From assembly GCA_013433145.1 (NCBI GenBank), contig CM024187.1, positions 10,050,326 through 10,114,325 on the forward strand: DNA of 64,000 bases, written 5' to 3'. Positions within the stretch are counted from its first letter, which is position 1; every line of letters starts with the position of its first letter. The notes beneath the pieces were generated by a model. It ran no database searches, was not told the origin of the DNA, and saw nothing but the letters and a program-made list of their open reading frames with translations. Position numbers and translations under genes: made by a program. This DNA comes from Ascaris suum (Eukaryota; Nematoda; Chromadorea; Rhabditida; Ascarididae). Positions 42,801 to 56,700 of this stretch are shown piece after piece.

Positions 42801-45800
42801 GGGAGCAGAGACAAGGCCGTCGCCTTTGGGACTGATAAATGCATTTTTAACGTTTCTGCATTCTTTCTTATAGATTACCAAGTTTTAGATGGAAAAGTTC
42901 AGACATTGATAAAATTTTTTTTCCTTCAAGTGCCAGAATCCTTTACATACAAATTCATGCACTCACCAAATGACCTGTTTGGCAATCGGCCCTCTTCCTT
43001 CATTGTTAGCCTTGAAACCCTGGGCCCCCCAATAACACTCGATGTGTAGGTGGTTCTACATACCTGCTTCCCTATCATCTGCGCCCAAATGCAGACTGAA
43101 AGAAAATAAGTGGCACTCCGTCCTTTGTGGGAAGCTTTAGGCTCATATAACTGACGAATAAGGTCACAGTAGTATAACAAATGGTCGTTGCGCCCATTCG
43201 TTTCACCCACCTCAATATCATGTTTGTCGCATGTTTGTATCTTCAAAATACTCGCTTTAGAAAGGAGATTCATCTGGTCGGAGTATAGGCTTTACTTCTT
43301 GCGATATGCTAAGACACACTCATTAGAACTCGGACGGACGAAAGAGACAGTCATACAAACAAACATACAAACGCAAACACACTCATGCATAAACATGCGA
43401 ATCCCTATAGTCGAAGGAACTTGTAGCTTTTGCGAGAGTGGCAAATCGAACTGGAAGAGTTCGAAAGATGGTACAAAGCAGCGCACAAGGAACACATTTG
43501 TAAGCGTACAGAATACTCGCTACTGTCATACAGATAGATCCAGCATCATCATTACTCGCTATTGACAAAAATTTTACAAAAAGCGAATGATAGTGGAAGT
43601 GCAATCAGGGCTGGATAATCGGGCACCACCTTAGTAGGTTTGACTGCCTGCAAGAAGGGAATTTGCTCTTCTGCTTTTCGTTTCCAATATTCGCATCGCC
43701 GGGGAAAAACCCGGCTTTTACCGTGAACCACAAGTTATATGCCAAGAGTGGACAACTGCTTCAGTGAGATTTCATAATAGTCTAGCAGTCGCCTAGCATT
43801 ATAAATGGAAGATGTGAAAAATTTTGACGAATTCGCCTTCCACCTCCCCCCCCCCCCCCATCCCCCATCCCCCCATCCCCACATACCACATGAACCACTC
43901 TTTATTTGGACAGTGCCTTTCAAGTACGTTGTTTTTCGGATGATGATTTTAAGTGACGCTTATTCAATTCACTCAAACATATTGCCATCCGACTTTTCGT
44001 GGCAACGGCTAACACTGGATCCTCAAAAAAGACTGCACTATGCAATATTTCGAGAACTCAATGAATAAAAAGACGTCGAAACTGAGGAATGGAGAAGAAA
44101 CATTCTTTCACTTGCATATTTGTCCGGGGAAAAAAAAGAAAAACGAAAAAACCATTTTTTTTTAAACGAACACATTGACTTAATTGAATGATAAAGAAAT
44201 TCTTAACTGAAAATTAAAATATATTGTCTATATTTTCCATGAAAGTATATCACTTTTATTTACTTATGAGAAGGTTACTTTTCTATTTTTTCCTACCTCT
44301 GTGCATTATTTTAGAAGCCTTTGAAAACAGATACATAAATGTAATCGAGGACATGCTTAACCTGCGCTTAGAAGTGCATTGTAGGAACTCTTCAGAAGGG
44401 TAAGCTGGCTATGGATATGATCGAAGGAACGAAATAATTAATGCACGAGTGGGCTATAATCGTCTAATCACTTGATCGCGATAAATGGCCCATCGTTCTT
44501 ATTGTTCTGCGTCTTTACCTTTTTAAACCAGCAGCAACCTCACCTCTCATAGTAACTGTGCTACAGTTTAGCAGAGGTACTGAACCTATGAACTGTGTTC
44601 TTCATGTCTTTAATTATAGCTGCCGAAAAGATTATTGGCACTATTTCGCTGCCTACTGTTGTACTGTTCTTAAACACTATGCTCGAATTTAGTCTCCACT
44701 TGCGAAAAAAAATATTCAATTTACTGAAACAATTCAACGGCGCCCCACTAATGCTGCTTTTAGTAAAACTTTTTATAGACCGTTTGGGTCACTATGAGCA
44801 TCGGCTTCATATGTTCACTTTAAAATCTCTGTGGTACTGCTGTGTCCGCTTCGATTTACATTTGTGCTTTAAGATTGTCGAAGCTGATGTACCAGGCAAG
44901 AAGGAAGGATGATTAGTCTCCGCAAAGGTAGCGTCGTGCGGAGGTGGCGATCCCTCAACCTTCTCTCCCCTAAATTCGGTCATTTACCGTGGTTGTAGGA
45001 ACGCTGATCACCAGATTTAAGTGTTGCAGTAGCAGAATTGATGTTGGTGACTTTTGCTTTCCCCTCCCCACTCACTCCATCCCTTTCCACCTCATTCCCA
45101 CTCTCTCCCCAACTCCCCTCCGTCTTTTAAAATCGACGGCCACTTGCCAGAGCAATTAACTGATCTCCTCATTAACGATCTGTGAGTTGTAAAGCAATTT
45201 GCATATTCTACAGAAAAATAGTGCCTTGCAATAATGACACTACATAATTTGGTGAAATAAACACTCGTGCCCATGCATGATCCAGGTTACTCCGAAGATC
45301 CTCTGATTATGCTCACTAGCGCATTTCTAACTTTTAATACTTATCCATGATCGAGGTGTTCAAATTTCATAACCTGTAAGCGTGTCTTTGTTCGGATGTC
45401 GTTCATTTGCAGGGCTTTTCTGATGCATTGTCAGTTGGAAGTGTTGAGCACTCGGCTTTCCCAAAAAATAAAGATAAGAAGTTGAATGTATTTTACAGGT
45501 AACTTTTTATTATCTACGTACGTGCCCGGATTGGGTGTTAGAGGAGCAACTAAGAACTTTTTCCTCAGAGCGATGAATCTGTGCTGTTGCCACAACTTTT
45601 TTTCATGACTGTCGGCAGTATCCTTTCTGTGAATACCAATAAATGAATTTTTTGGGAATGTAAGGGATGCTTGCTCTTCTGATTTTTCTTCCGCAGCACT
45701 CCCTTTCCCCCCCCCCCCCCCCCCCCCCTCCCCTACCACTCCCGCTCTTAAGACTGTTCTTATTATTGTAGCTGGTGAGTTTTATTCACTGTGCGTATAT

Positions 45801-48800
45801 ACGTGTTGTTGAATAAGAGTAGTTGAATTTCTCGTGGCAAACTTGAATAGGCCAATGTTGCCGTAAAATTTCACTTCACTTAATTCCTAAGATTATTTCC
45901 TTTTTCATAGAAGAGAACTGTTCACTCTAAACTCATCGTCATATCTTCTGAAGTGGAGCAAGGATGTAGTGGAATGCTTATTTTAAAAAGGCGCTTTATA
46001 ATCTGGAATGAGGTGTATTCGGTGTCTTCGCGAGCGAGAAAAAACTGCTGCTCTTTCCTAAAATTCACCTCCAAAATTAAGCTGTTATCGCAACATGTTT
46101 TGTCATATGCAGGCGCTGCATCTAGCAAGAAAATTTTCATAGGTTATGCCCCATCTTTTTCATCAATAACCTCTCATCAAAGATTCGAAGAAATTGGTAG
46201 TCGTTAAGATCACATGAAAATATTTCAAGTCGCGTGCAACAAGGCTTCTAGTTGCATAGGCAATATTGTTAATTGCTGAAGTATGCTCATCGTCGATAAG
46301 CTATGCATTTAGATAAATGTCCAAAAGGTGCCGTATTCTTTGTTCAAAAGAGAGTGACTAACCTCCAGTTTCTTTTCTCACTAGGAAAGTTGGTATCGCT
46401 AACGCAGCACAACTGTACCATCAAACTGCACGTCATGAAGTATCAATAAGAACACACTGTTATCAAGTGAATTTATATTCATTACATTCGTTGCTTGTTT
46501 AACTGGGAAACAAAATTTTCTGCAACATAACCTTCTAAATTCTCGCTAACAGCGACTTTGATCGTCATGCTGCCTTAGACGATCAATACATGCACGTCAG
46601 CAAGCTTGCACAAATCATGAGAACACAGGTGAACAATATATGGGCATATTACATTGTGACATCCGATTGTAGACGCTTATTGAGGTTCTTAGCGTTCGTC
46701 TGCATTCCGCTCATCAGCATTGAGCGTTCGGAGCATCGTTGTCACGCTAAAGATTCAACAACTTGAATGTAACTGCCCTTCTTGGATGCGTTTCGCTCAA
46801 CAATCATTTCGATTTTCTTGTTTCCGCCCCGTTTTGCCCAAATAAACCTGTTTTTTTTTAAACTCAGAGAGTTCTTTCGTATTACTTATTTCTCAATGCG
46901 GCACCTATTCATGGAGTGGCGGTGCTAGATTATGGTTTGCTGTATCGACCAGCCAGCATTTGTCATAGAATTGTCGTTGCATAATGATGCTTTAAATGAT
47001 TTCTGCTGTCTTTCTGATGCACAATCGCTGCTGATCATCCCATTGTCTGAGCCCTCTTCCGTTATTTCCTAACTTCGAGTGTTGTAGGCCACGAACGTCT
47101 ATCTCTCGGGGCTATTTAACTCAATATCAGCTTCAGTAGCCGATGCGGAGAGGACTGCACAGAAAGCTGTTGACAGGCCCTTCAAAAAAGTAGCAGAGGT
47201 TTAGCGTCGTGTTTGGTTGCGTCAGCAAATTATTTACGAAAATTCTGCAGTTTGGAGCAAAATACATCTCAATGAAAGAATTTTGATTGACGGTGAAGTT
47301 ATTTTATATTGTCCGCATGTTAAAGAAAGTTTTTTCAACGTCACCCAGTGCTTTCTCATACGAAGTGGTTGCAAAGACGTTATCGTTTTCTTCTTCATGT
47401 TCGCCGCGAGAAATCCGAATACGGACATTTTCGGAATGACTCAGACCTGTTTTTCGGTGAGCCACATTGGACAGTAATCGTGTTAACCATTTTTACAGTG
47501 AGCAGCAGAACAGGTCGCTAAGCGTTCTCTTTTTTGATCGTTGATGGTGGCTGGCGGAAAAAAAAAGAAACAGGAGCGAGGCCAGCTGCTCATTTTTTAC
47601 AGAGTTGTTGCAGAAGCAATGCCCCTTCGTTTTGCACCTGTATTTAGGGGACTTGGATGAACCAGCACACCAAAGGAACCGGTGCTTTTGCATCCTCATC
47701 GCCCAATCAACTCCTATGATGAGTCACTATAACATTAGCAAGTCATCATCAGACACCAAATATGCAATGTAATGCACTTACAATTCGGTTGACCCAATCG
47801 CTCACACTAAGTTACATTCAAGTTTCGTCTGTTTTGAAATTCCTGCTGGGAATAAGTAGAAAATCGCTTATAGACGATGAATGCAAATTCTTCTCCTCAA
47901 CTAAATATTCATATCATCTTTCAGTCTTAATGGATAAGTGCGAATTGCAATGTAGGAGGTTTAGTACGTTGACATTCTAACCACTAAATTTCGTCACTTC
48001 AGCCCCAACGGCTTCCTTGGTGAGATAACGAGACAAACACATAAAATACAACCATCCTTCCCTTCCGTGGCCGCAGCCTTCCTTCTCAGTCCCTTCCATG
48101 GCTGTTTATAACAGGGCGTTGCGCAACGATTTAAAAAAAAAAATATTTTTCTGAACTGAAGCTTCCGCGGAGATCCGCAGTGGAACCCTCAGAAACCAAA
48201 AAATATAAGCATGCCCGAGGCGTTAGAAAGATATACGACAAGGGTTACCTATCGCAGAAGAATTTTTGGGGAGCCAACAGTTTAGCGCAGGCCCGTCAGA
48301 ATGAACAGGAAAAAAAAACCGATGTCAGAGAGATGACAGTTAAAAGAAACTGTGCAAATCGATAGTGCCAGTTTATCGCGATATTCAAACCATGCCGTGC
48401 TATACTTCACTCTGTCAAAGCAATAACATCACCTACATTCTCAGTTGCAAAGAAAATACTGTTTACGAATGAATGCAGTACTTTAGAAAAAATATGAAAA
48501 CTTTACCCCTTGTTTCTGATCTAGTTTTGAAAACAGGTCAGAGAGATTTGGGATGCATGAAATATCCGAAAGGTGAAGTTCCAACGCCCATAGCTTTTCT
48601 ATACCAGTTGAAATATATGGACAAAAGCACTCGATGAATTATGATGAGAGGATATCACTCTAGAGCCACTCCTTAACTACATCTCGGTTTTCTATAGTAG
48701 AAAAATTTGGGATGTATGCTATCATATATCTGGATCATATGCCGCTTTAATAATTGCCGTATTCTTGCAATAATAGAGCCATTAATAGCGGTGAAGTAAA

Positions 48801-50604
48801 GCAACAATAATAAAATAACAAAGTTATAAAATTAGAAATATGTTGGCAATAATGCAGCTACTCAATAATAGTAGTCATTTCCTCAAAATAAGACAAGAAA
48901 AAAAAAGTTCACTGCTAAATTCGCCTTGTAAACGTGGACAGCACATAAGCAGATTAAAACAAACATATTTCTGCAGCAATTTTAGCTAAGTTTCGAAATG
49001 TAGCCTCAAAATACAAATAATTGATAACATTTAACAGCCCATCTAAGTGAGGCATCTTTTGGCATGTTTGTTTTCACACCAGAAAGTTGCGGGCATACGT
49101 CCATTCGCTCGGTCTAGAGAAATACAACCTGAAGAAAGCGATTAAACATCACCTCACATCTTCGCTAAGCGTGTGCAGATGTACCACAAGTGTTGCAACA
49201 TAGCCTAAAGAGTTCGCCGATGGAACACAATAAAAATGCATTAGATCAATAACGCATCGGATCATCCCAAATACAGTCTTATTCAATAATTAGCAGTTTT
49301 TGAAAAGAGCGTCGCGGCTATGTTGAACCAGTATCCCTAAATAATTACCGTCGATAATCCTTTTGGACTTCAGAAACATCCACTGCAATGGGGGAGTTGC
49401 GTTGCAACGCACAGACAAGCCTAGATCGAAACTTCACAAATCCACTGCACTCGTGCATCAATATGACAGAGCGCGATGGCTTAAACCATAAAAGGAAGTT
49501 TTCAGAACACAGACTTCTTCCCCCCACCCCCCCCCCCTCAACCCCCACCCCACCCAACCTTCCCAGATGATCGCTAGCTCTATGACATTCCTGGTTCAAG
49601 CTCAAGGATGGAGGAGCGAATCGTTTGATTTCACCGTGGGAGCAGCCCTCGTGGCGTCTCCGGCCATATAGAGCACACACAGGATGACACTATATTGCCG
49701 CTTTGTGTGCAGTCCACGTTTGTTACGGTGATTTCATATGCTGAATGTTTATCTTACAGCACATTGTGCTTTTGGTTTGTGTAGTTTACTGAAGAAACTA
49801 TGCTCTGATGTAATTTTTTTCTAGGAAAGAAATCTGAAGCTTTATCGCAAAAGACTTTTAAAATCGAAAGTTGCGAGGGTCTCGCATTAGCGATTTTTGT
49901 AGTGACCGGCGGAGGATAGTTGATCCTGAAGACAGCTTAGAATAGAATTTCAAACACAGCAATGCTATGACTGCTAACGACGAAAAGCTTACTAACATTG
50001 TTTGCCATTAACCTATTCGCCTTCACTCATGCGAACGTTACTCCAATTTCCTCTCTTTTGTTGTACATTGAAATGCGCACAAGGGACGTACAAGGGAAAT
50101 CAAGCTTGCTTTCATGAGAAAATATTATTTGTCACAAATGATGGGCGGATTTTAGATTCACGTTGTTGCGTTTACAAATAATGCTTAACGCAATGTGCTC
50201 GTGAATCCAGTTTGCTATTCAACATCGCATCTGTGCTAAGGAAACAACATTGAAATCGTTAAACTGTCGCTGTGTCCGACTGCTATCGTGATGCGGCGCT
50301 CTCCATAGACCTATGCTTTCATGTGATTACGTTTAAGATTTTTATATTTTCCTAAAAACTCATGGAAATGAATGCCAAGTTTTTAGCTGTCCTGCTACCC
50401 GACGTCAAGAATTTTTTTTTATCGCCAACATTCCTCATACAAAACTTATAGCATTCTATAGATAGGAAAGAGGCAATCGCGAGGGAAACTTCCGGGGATC
50501 AACTTCGTTGTTTTCTTTAAAAATAAGTGCTATGTTTTTTAGCGCCTCTAACGGGAAAGTGTTTATACTAACTGTGGGAAAGTTTGCAAAGAATAATAGC
50601 GTGC

Positions 50605-50616
50605 TATTTTTTGCAG
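50605..50616 (+). promoter_or_regulatory. Splice acceptor before ethanolamine kinase ATG (candidate trans-splice site)
   Basis: TATTTTTTGCAG ends eight bases before the ATG at 50625. The position and the pyrimidine tract fit a spliced-leader acceptor. An intron in the 5' UTR would look the same. Confidence 0.6.
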
Positions 50617-50624
50617 TCACAAAA

Positions 50625-50753
50625 ATGTCAAAGGATTTGCCGTTTTTCGATGTTGAGCTGAGTTTGACAGATGACGTCAAACTTATGACTATGGCGAAGG
50701 AAATTCTGTCGAAACTAAAACCTACTTGGCACGATGAAAACATCGCTTTTAAT
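50625..50753 (+). CDS. ckc-1: Ethanolamine kinase exon 1
   Basis: 43 codons from ATG: MSKDLPFFDVELSLTDDVKL, MTMAKEILSKLKPTWHDENI, AFN, then donor AAT|GTAAGT. Upstream in-frame codons exist, but the acceptor eight bases before the ATG makes this the likely start. Intron 1 is 3.2 kb, the second largest of the gene after intron 3. Confidence 0.92.
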
Positions 50754-53700
50754 GTAAGTTAATTCGTCAACGTCCTTTAGGTTTCCCTTGTATCGATCCA
50801 TGCTGATGTTGATTCTTATTGGTGGAGGCTTCAGAAATGGGCATTCCTTCCGCTGGGCTCCTCCTATGCTCGAATAGACTGTATTTTATCGTTAATATTA
50901 CTTTCCTATTTATTGCTTTCCGATAATTTATTGAAGCATATCATTGTATGTCCATATAACTGCGCCTCCAGCCATTCAGTTATCGAGAGTTTCGAGCGAA
51001 AATTTGAATTTAGAGGCGAATGCGGTAAATATACCAACGTGGTTTATGTTGTTTTCAATTTTGTTGCTGCTTCATATGCGCTTAGTGAGCATCTTTTTTG
51101 CTCCACATAATCGCCCGTGAGAAAAACACTGAGCAGCACTTCATTAGAAAAATTGCACATCAAAGTTTCCTGTCGTGCTTCCGTTACGAGGACCGCAGGA
51201 TGTGCATTCTATGGCATCAAAAATGTCTTCTTTCGCAATCTTTTTCACGCTGCCCATGGTGGGCGGTACTTCTTGCCATCGTTCAAGTTTTCACAGTCGA
51301 TAATTTATTGAAGCATATCATTGTATGTCTTCAGCGTGCAGCAAAACTATAAGGACTTTATACTGCACATTCTCTGCCTGAAACTATGACGCAGTTTAGT
51401 GGAGATAATTTTCACTATGACATGTTTACAGCACATCGATTGCTCTTCCCGTTAAGACGCACATACTCTGGCGTCGTGGGCTGTTGGAATACCTTCACTT
51501 TTTTGCAGTTATTCACGAGAAAAAAAGTGTTTTGCTTTAGAATAGTTATTCTAAATAAAGAAAAAGCGCTGCAAAGCGGATGAGAGATTTATTAGGTAAA
51601 CTGGAGAAGGAACAGTTGAAGTGAGCAACAAAGTTTTGATGAAAAAAATGTGATATAACTCAGGTTAAAAAACGTATGCGAAGGCTGAGAACGTAGACTT
51701 TCTGCTACCTCAGTTACGACTCGACTACTCATGGGTTCATGTGCTCGTAGAAACGGCATACCCTGGGTCAGAAAAGCATGACAAGTAAATGGAATGAGCG
51801 AACAGGAGGAGGCACATGGTCCAACCTTCCCACTTGGCCGTCTACGGAAAAATATAGGTAGCGAGGGCGAATTCAAGGCGACAGCATGACCAAGCCAGAG
51901 GAAAAATGGATGGCTTCGGCAATGCATTACAGAAAGACATGACTCTGTCAGGTTTGCTTTCGGCCAGGAATAACAATGTCTGTATTGCGGTCATGCATGT
52001 AACAAAGCCCTTAGAAAAGCAATTGTAATTGTATGCATGGTGAATCGCATAACGAGTTTCGATGTACCAACGCGTGAATGCATTCATAAGATTGATGAGG
52101 GTTTTGGGTTTTACAAATATGTCAAGGGATTGCTGTCAAAATAATTTCCACGCGTAAACCCGTGCTGCTTTATGAGATTATCGAAATGGCTGTCGAGATT
52201 GGGCCTCGCATATTAAATTGCAGCGGTCATGAATAGCAGAATGAGCATCGCTGTTGCAAATGAAATCTAGGAAGAACATTGAATACCTGCATGGAAAGCG
52301 ACTAAAAACTTTGAAATGTTGTGAGAGCAACTCTTCCTCCTTGAAACACATGGAGAAATGTGCCAGGGAAAGTCGCATCTTATGCGCTTCTGTACTTGGT
52401 CCACCAGCTTGATTTGTTGCAGGACTGCGTGGAAAGAGTGACGTGATACTTTATGATGCTTTTTCCTTCAGAAGTAATATGCTCTGGATGGTCGCGAATC
52501 CAAAAATTTGTATTCGATATGTGTGCGATCGGCGGCTGAACAAGTGTGCCTTGCAGGTCGCATGCACGAGTTGGCGCTGTTCCCAAATGCTTTCATCTCC
52601 GTAGCACTTGTGATTTTCAAGTTCTTATAAAACGATCATATAAGGCCCATTGATCAAAACTCGTATATAACATGCTGCACAGAGCCATAATCAATTCTTA
52701 CCTATTCAGTTATTACAGCAATTTCACTTCTGTGGCAATTTCTTTGGTTACTGCAAACCGCTGTTTGATATACCTTGTCCACTTTACGACTGTTCCCTGA
52801 GACTGGAAATGCAGAAACTGTGCCGATGTTTCGTGAATTTCTACATCACCCCTCGAGACCTCCTAAGGCAGCGATACTTGGAGGTTTCGTTGAAGTATAT
52901 TATATATCTTCATATAAGTAATAAAATATCAAAGGTTTTTGCATATATTTCGCTATATTTTTTTATTCCGAGATATAATTCCTTTTCTGCATTTTCTCGC
53001 CGGACGACCAAGCTATGCTGTAGAGCCATCGTATAGTATATTGGTATAGTTTAATAGTATGGTATGATGGTATAATGGTATAAGAGTACGGTATAATTTA
53101 CCTTCATAGAGAATTAGACTGTTCAAGAGTAAAACGCTTCCTAAAGAATTTTTTTGCCGGAGTTGCATTTCTGGTAACTGCTTCAATGATGGAAGTCATT
53201 GACGGCGGCGACGTGGGATTGCATGATTTGTATAGAACGGTTTTGTATAGAACGGTCTATTATCCCTTAGTAATTCTCGTCAATAAGAATTTGTCTCACG
53301 GCAAGTTTTTGCCTTCGTTTGGTCAATCTTGAACGGTTGGTGGATTCCAGGGGCATCCACGTTCCTTGGTATAGATCGCAAGTCGTCGTTGCATTGAGAC
53401 TTGTCGCTCACTCAATCCATAATTCACGTTGCTTTATACAGAACATCGAGAAAGTTCGAGTAGTTTTCGTGAATTTTCTATCCTATCCCCAGCAGTGATT
53501 AATGTTCTTTAGTTCTAAGTTTATTTTCAGTGGACAAGTGTGTTCTAAGTTTATATGAACCTCTCTTTAAAGTACAATACATCGCTGTATATGCAGTTTC
53601 CTTTGCAGTGTCCGCCCTATCACGGGATCTTTCTGCACCTTGAAACACATGCTATGCCACACTTCCTTGCCAAAAATCCATATTGCACACAATACCACGA

Positions 53701-56700
53701 CATTGTGAATTATTGTAAGATATCGCATACCTTAATAAATATGAAAGTATAAGGGATATATGGAAAAAACTGCTGTGAAACGTATGTGCTTCTTATTTGA
53801 CGTTATTGCAAACGAAACGGATCCTGCGAAGCACTGCGAAAGTGTTGCATCATTGGCTTACAAAAATAACTGAGCTTATAATTTTGCACCAATTTTCAAA
53901 GTTTTTCCTTTCACCCCAGAAATTGCACAACTCTGTTTCAGTTCTTCACAACCGGTATCACGAACAAAGTGTTTTATGCGACACATTCAACTGCAAATGA
54001 CGTCGAACATGACGACAGAGTCATTTTTCGCGTTTTTGGAAGAAACACGGAAAGAATCATCGATCGGTGAGTTATTCGTGCAAAATAAATTTTCGGAATC
54101 TGAGTGTTGGATTGATACGTTTAAGCGACAATGTTAGGTTGAATAATCCGAGTTTGAATTTACGCGATTTTTTGTGCTAGCGTCTTGCACTGTGCAAAGT
54201 TGCATGATTTCGCACCATTACGATGTCGCATTCTGTATTAGCTAAAGCTCTTTCATTTCATATGAGGGCGTCCTCATAAAGTAGAGTCTCTGATGTAGTT
54301 GTTAGGCAACGTTTTACAAACTTAGGGCTGCTGTGACAGTATTGTGCAAACCAAACTCTTCTATGAAGCCTCATTCAGCATTTCAGCAGAACCATCCGTC
54401 GAGTGATTTCATGCTGAAGGGAACATAGCATTTACAGAAATGCTGAAGTTGAAAACTGGCTTCGTTTAGCGGAGGTCGGATGTGCTGCACCAATATTTGC
54501 GAGATTTTCGAACGGAATTGTTTGTGGATACCTAGATGGCGAGACGTTAACCGTGGCGCGTGTCCGTGAGCAGAAAATTGTCACGTAAGCTCGTGCAGAA
54601 TTTTCGTGTGCCATATTTTACCTTCTATGAAATCTTGCAAACGTCCACATGGTGAACGATACGGAGTAGTTGAAACGGCTTCTTCAGCATCAGTACTACT
54701 TCGAACATGACAGTAATTGCCCGTGGAATGGGGGAACAAACGTTCTTGGCAAATCTTGCCATGTCAGAATGAATTTTCTCTGTGAACTTCACAGTTAAGG
54801 TGACTGTGATATTCAGGCGTGGAACGCAGAATGGTTTACACCTGGCCGGAGGTATCAGTTGAATCAGACTTTTCAAACCGTTTAGGAGTTTATAGCAAAT
54901 ACCTGGACTTATTAAATCGTTTATGATTGTTACGAAGGAGCCGAACAGCTACAGCCGATAAAAGTCTTCACAAAAAGAGTTCGGTCTTTTTAACCACTTA
55001 TAACTCCTACTAGCGAGCGCTGAATCGCTGAAACCGATGAGGGGATTGAAAAAAAAATCAGACGTGAAAAGGACGGAACATTTTGGAAGAAAGCTTTTCG
55101 CAGAAATCAAGATTTTTTTCCAGTTTGTTTTTCGCAATGAAATTGAACTTCTGCAGCTGATATTAGCAAAAAAATAATTGAGCATATAAAACGAATGGAC
55201 GGTGTGGCAAATAATCGTACTTTGATGGCCAGAAGTAGAGGAAGGTGTGACACATTACCTACTACCTCGTATTGTTACTAATTGTTTTTTAACGGTTACC
55301 GATTTTTGCTACTGAGAAAATCTCGTCCAAGCTACATCTTCGCTCACATTCCTTGTCTTGGATTTCGGCGACATTTGCTCTGAAAGAGTTGGAATAGCAA
55401 CAGTTTCTGAGATTGTCCAGCAAGTCGCACCACATTTTCAATTATTGCCATGAAAATTGGCCCTTACCTGTCAATACCTCATTCAGCACTTTTACTATGC
55501 TGGGTAACCGGAGTGTTAACGGCTGTATTCTTCCTCATCCTTGCTTGAGTATGTTTTGGCAAAAAAGGACGAGTCTCTACTCGAGTTTTTCGGTACCAGA
55601 CACATTGGATTCCAGGTAAATTCTTATCCTTTGCGCACTCCTATCCGTACACCCTGTAAATATTGCTTTAGCGTTTAGTGATGCCAATTTTCGAGACACC
55701 CAAAACAAGAAATGTACTTATTCAACGTGGAGAAGATAACGTTGAGTAGATTAAGTAAGGAAGATCACACTTAGAACTTTCCACTGCAACGTTGCGTATC
55801 AGTCCCTGCTCCTCCACCTGACACCGTCTGGTCATGCAAAACCGATAAATGGTGCCAATTTTTAAGTTTATGTCGTATAAAGATTCGGTCTCGTGTCACA
55901 TGCTTTATCGTAGTTTTATTAGATCAGCTCTTTCTGTTCTTATGTTGTTGTAGTAGCTTTATCTTGATTATTCCTTTTCTTATTTCAATTGCTCAATGTT
56001 CTGTTGATCTATTCTATCAAAGAATTTTTCTTCATTGTTTACCATCAATACTCAGTTGCTCCATCCTGTAAATTAGGAACTACTTCACAGACTTGTGTGA
56101 TTATTGCCAGGTGAGGGACATGAAATGACGTGAAAGGTAAATTAGGTGGTCGTGAAGACCCGGAAAAGCTTTGAAATGACACATCAGAATTTTTGCCATT
56201 CAGTGAAAAGCAATACTCTACTTCTTATGGTCACCTCAGTTCCAGTTTTAAAGGGCAATGAAATAAGAAAGTGGAAAAGGAGAGAATAGAAAGTTTGTAT
56301 TATTGAGAAAAACCTTATGCACTTATGCCTCTTAATGCACTTTTTCTTCCTCTTTCGACTTTTCTCCTTGCTATATATTTCGACTGACCGGTGATCAGCA
56401 AGATAAACGCCGAGCACGAAAGTATCATCAATGCCCGACGACACCTAAAATTTCATGCTCAAATAAAAAGCACTTTCATCCTACTGAATTGAAGAAAAAG
56501 CAAAGCTGCTCAAGCTGCTTTTCAACACTGCTAGGAAAACTGCTGCTTAATCATCGCCTATCAGGATTACACGTCGACGATCTACTCGGTGAGCTCATGG
56601 CGTTCAACCTCAGGCAGTGCTCCAACTAGCACACAGCTTCTCCATAAATTCTGCTGCACTAGCACACGTTCTCTTTTATAGACGGCTTCAGGCTATTTCT

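Larger units (their letters stand above)
33181..50600. other. Intergenic region between divergent sad-1 and ethanolamine kinase genes
   Basis: About 17 kb of largely AT-rich DNA without any recognisable gene. It contains scattered short ORFs of doubtful meaning (listed separately where longer), C- or G-runs near 39066-39095, 43850-43880, 45710-45728 and 49520-49540, and a more GC-rich stretch at about 39.9-41.1 kb. Fast-evolving or nematode-specific genes could be hidden here. Confidence 0.5.

Noticed and set aside
42926..43273. 115-codon minus ORF
   Set aside because: No recognisable domain, splice pattern or upstream acceptor; overlapped by open plus frames.
53921..53942. CTGTTTCA motif resembling the nematode piRNA upstream motif
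   Set aside because: It is the splice acceptor of ethanolamine kinase exon 2, and other copies in the window are isolated.
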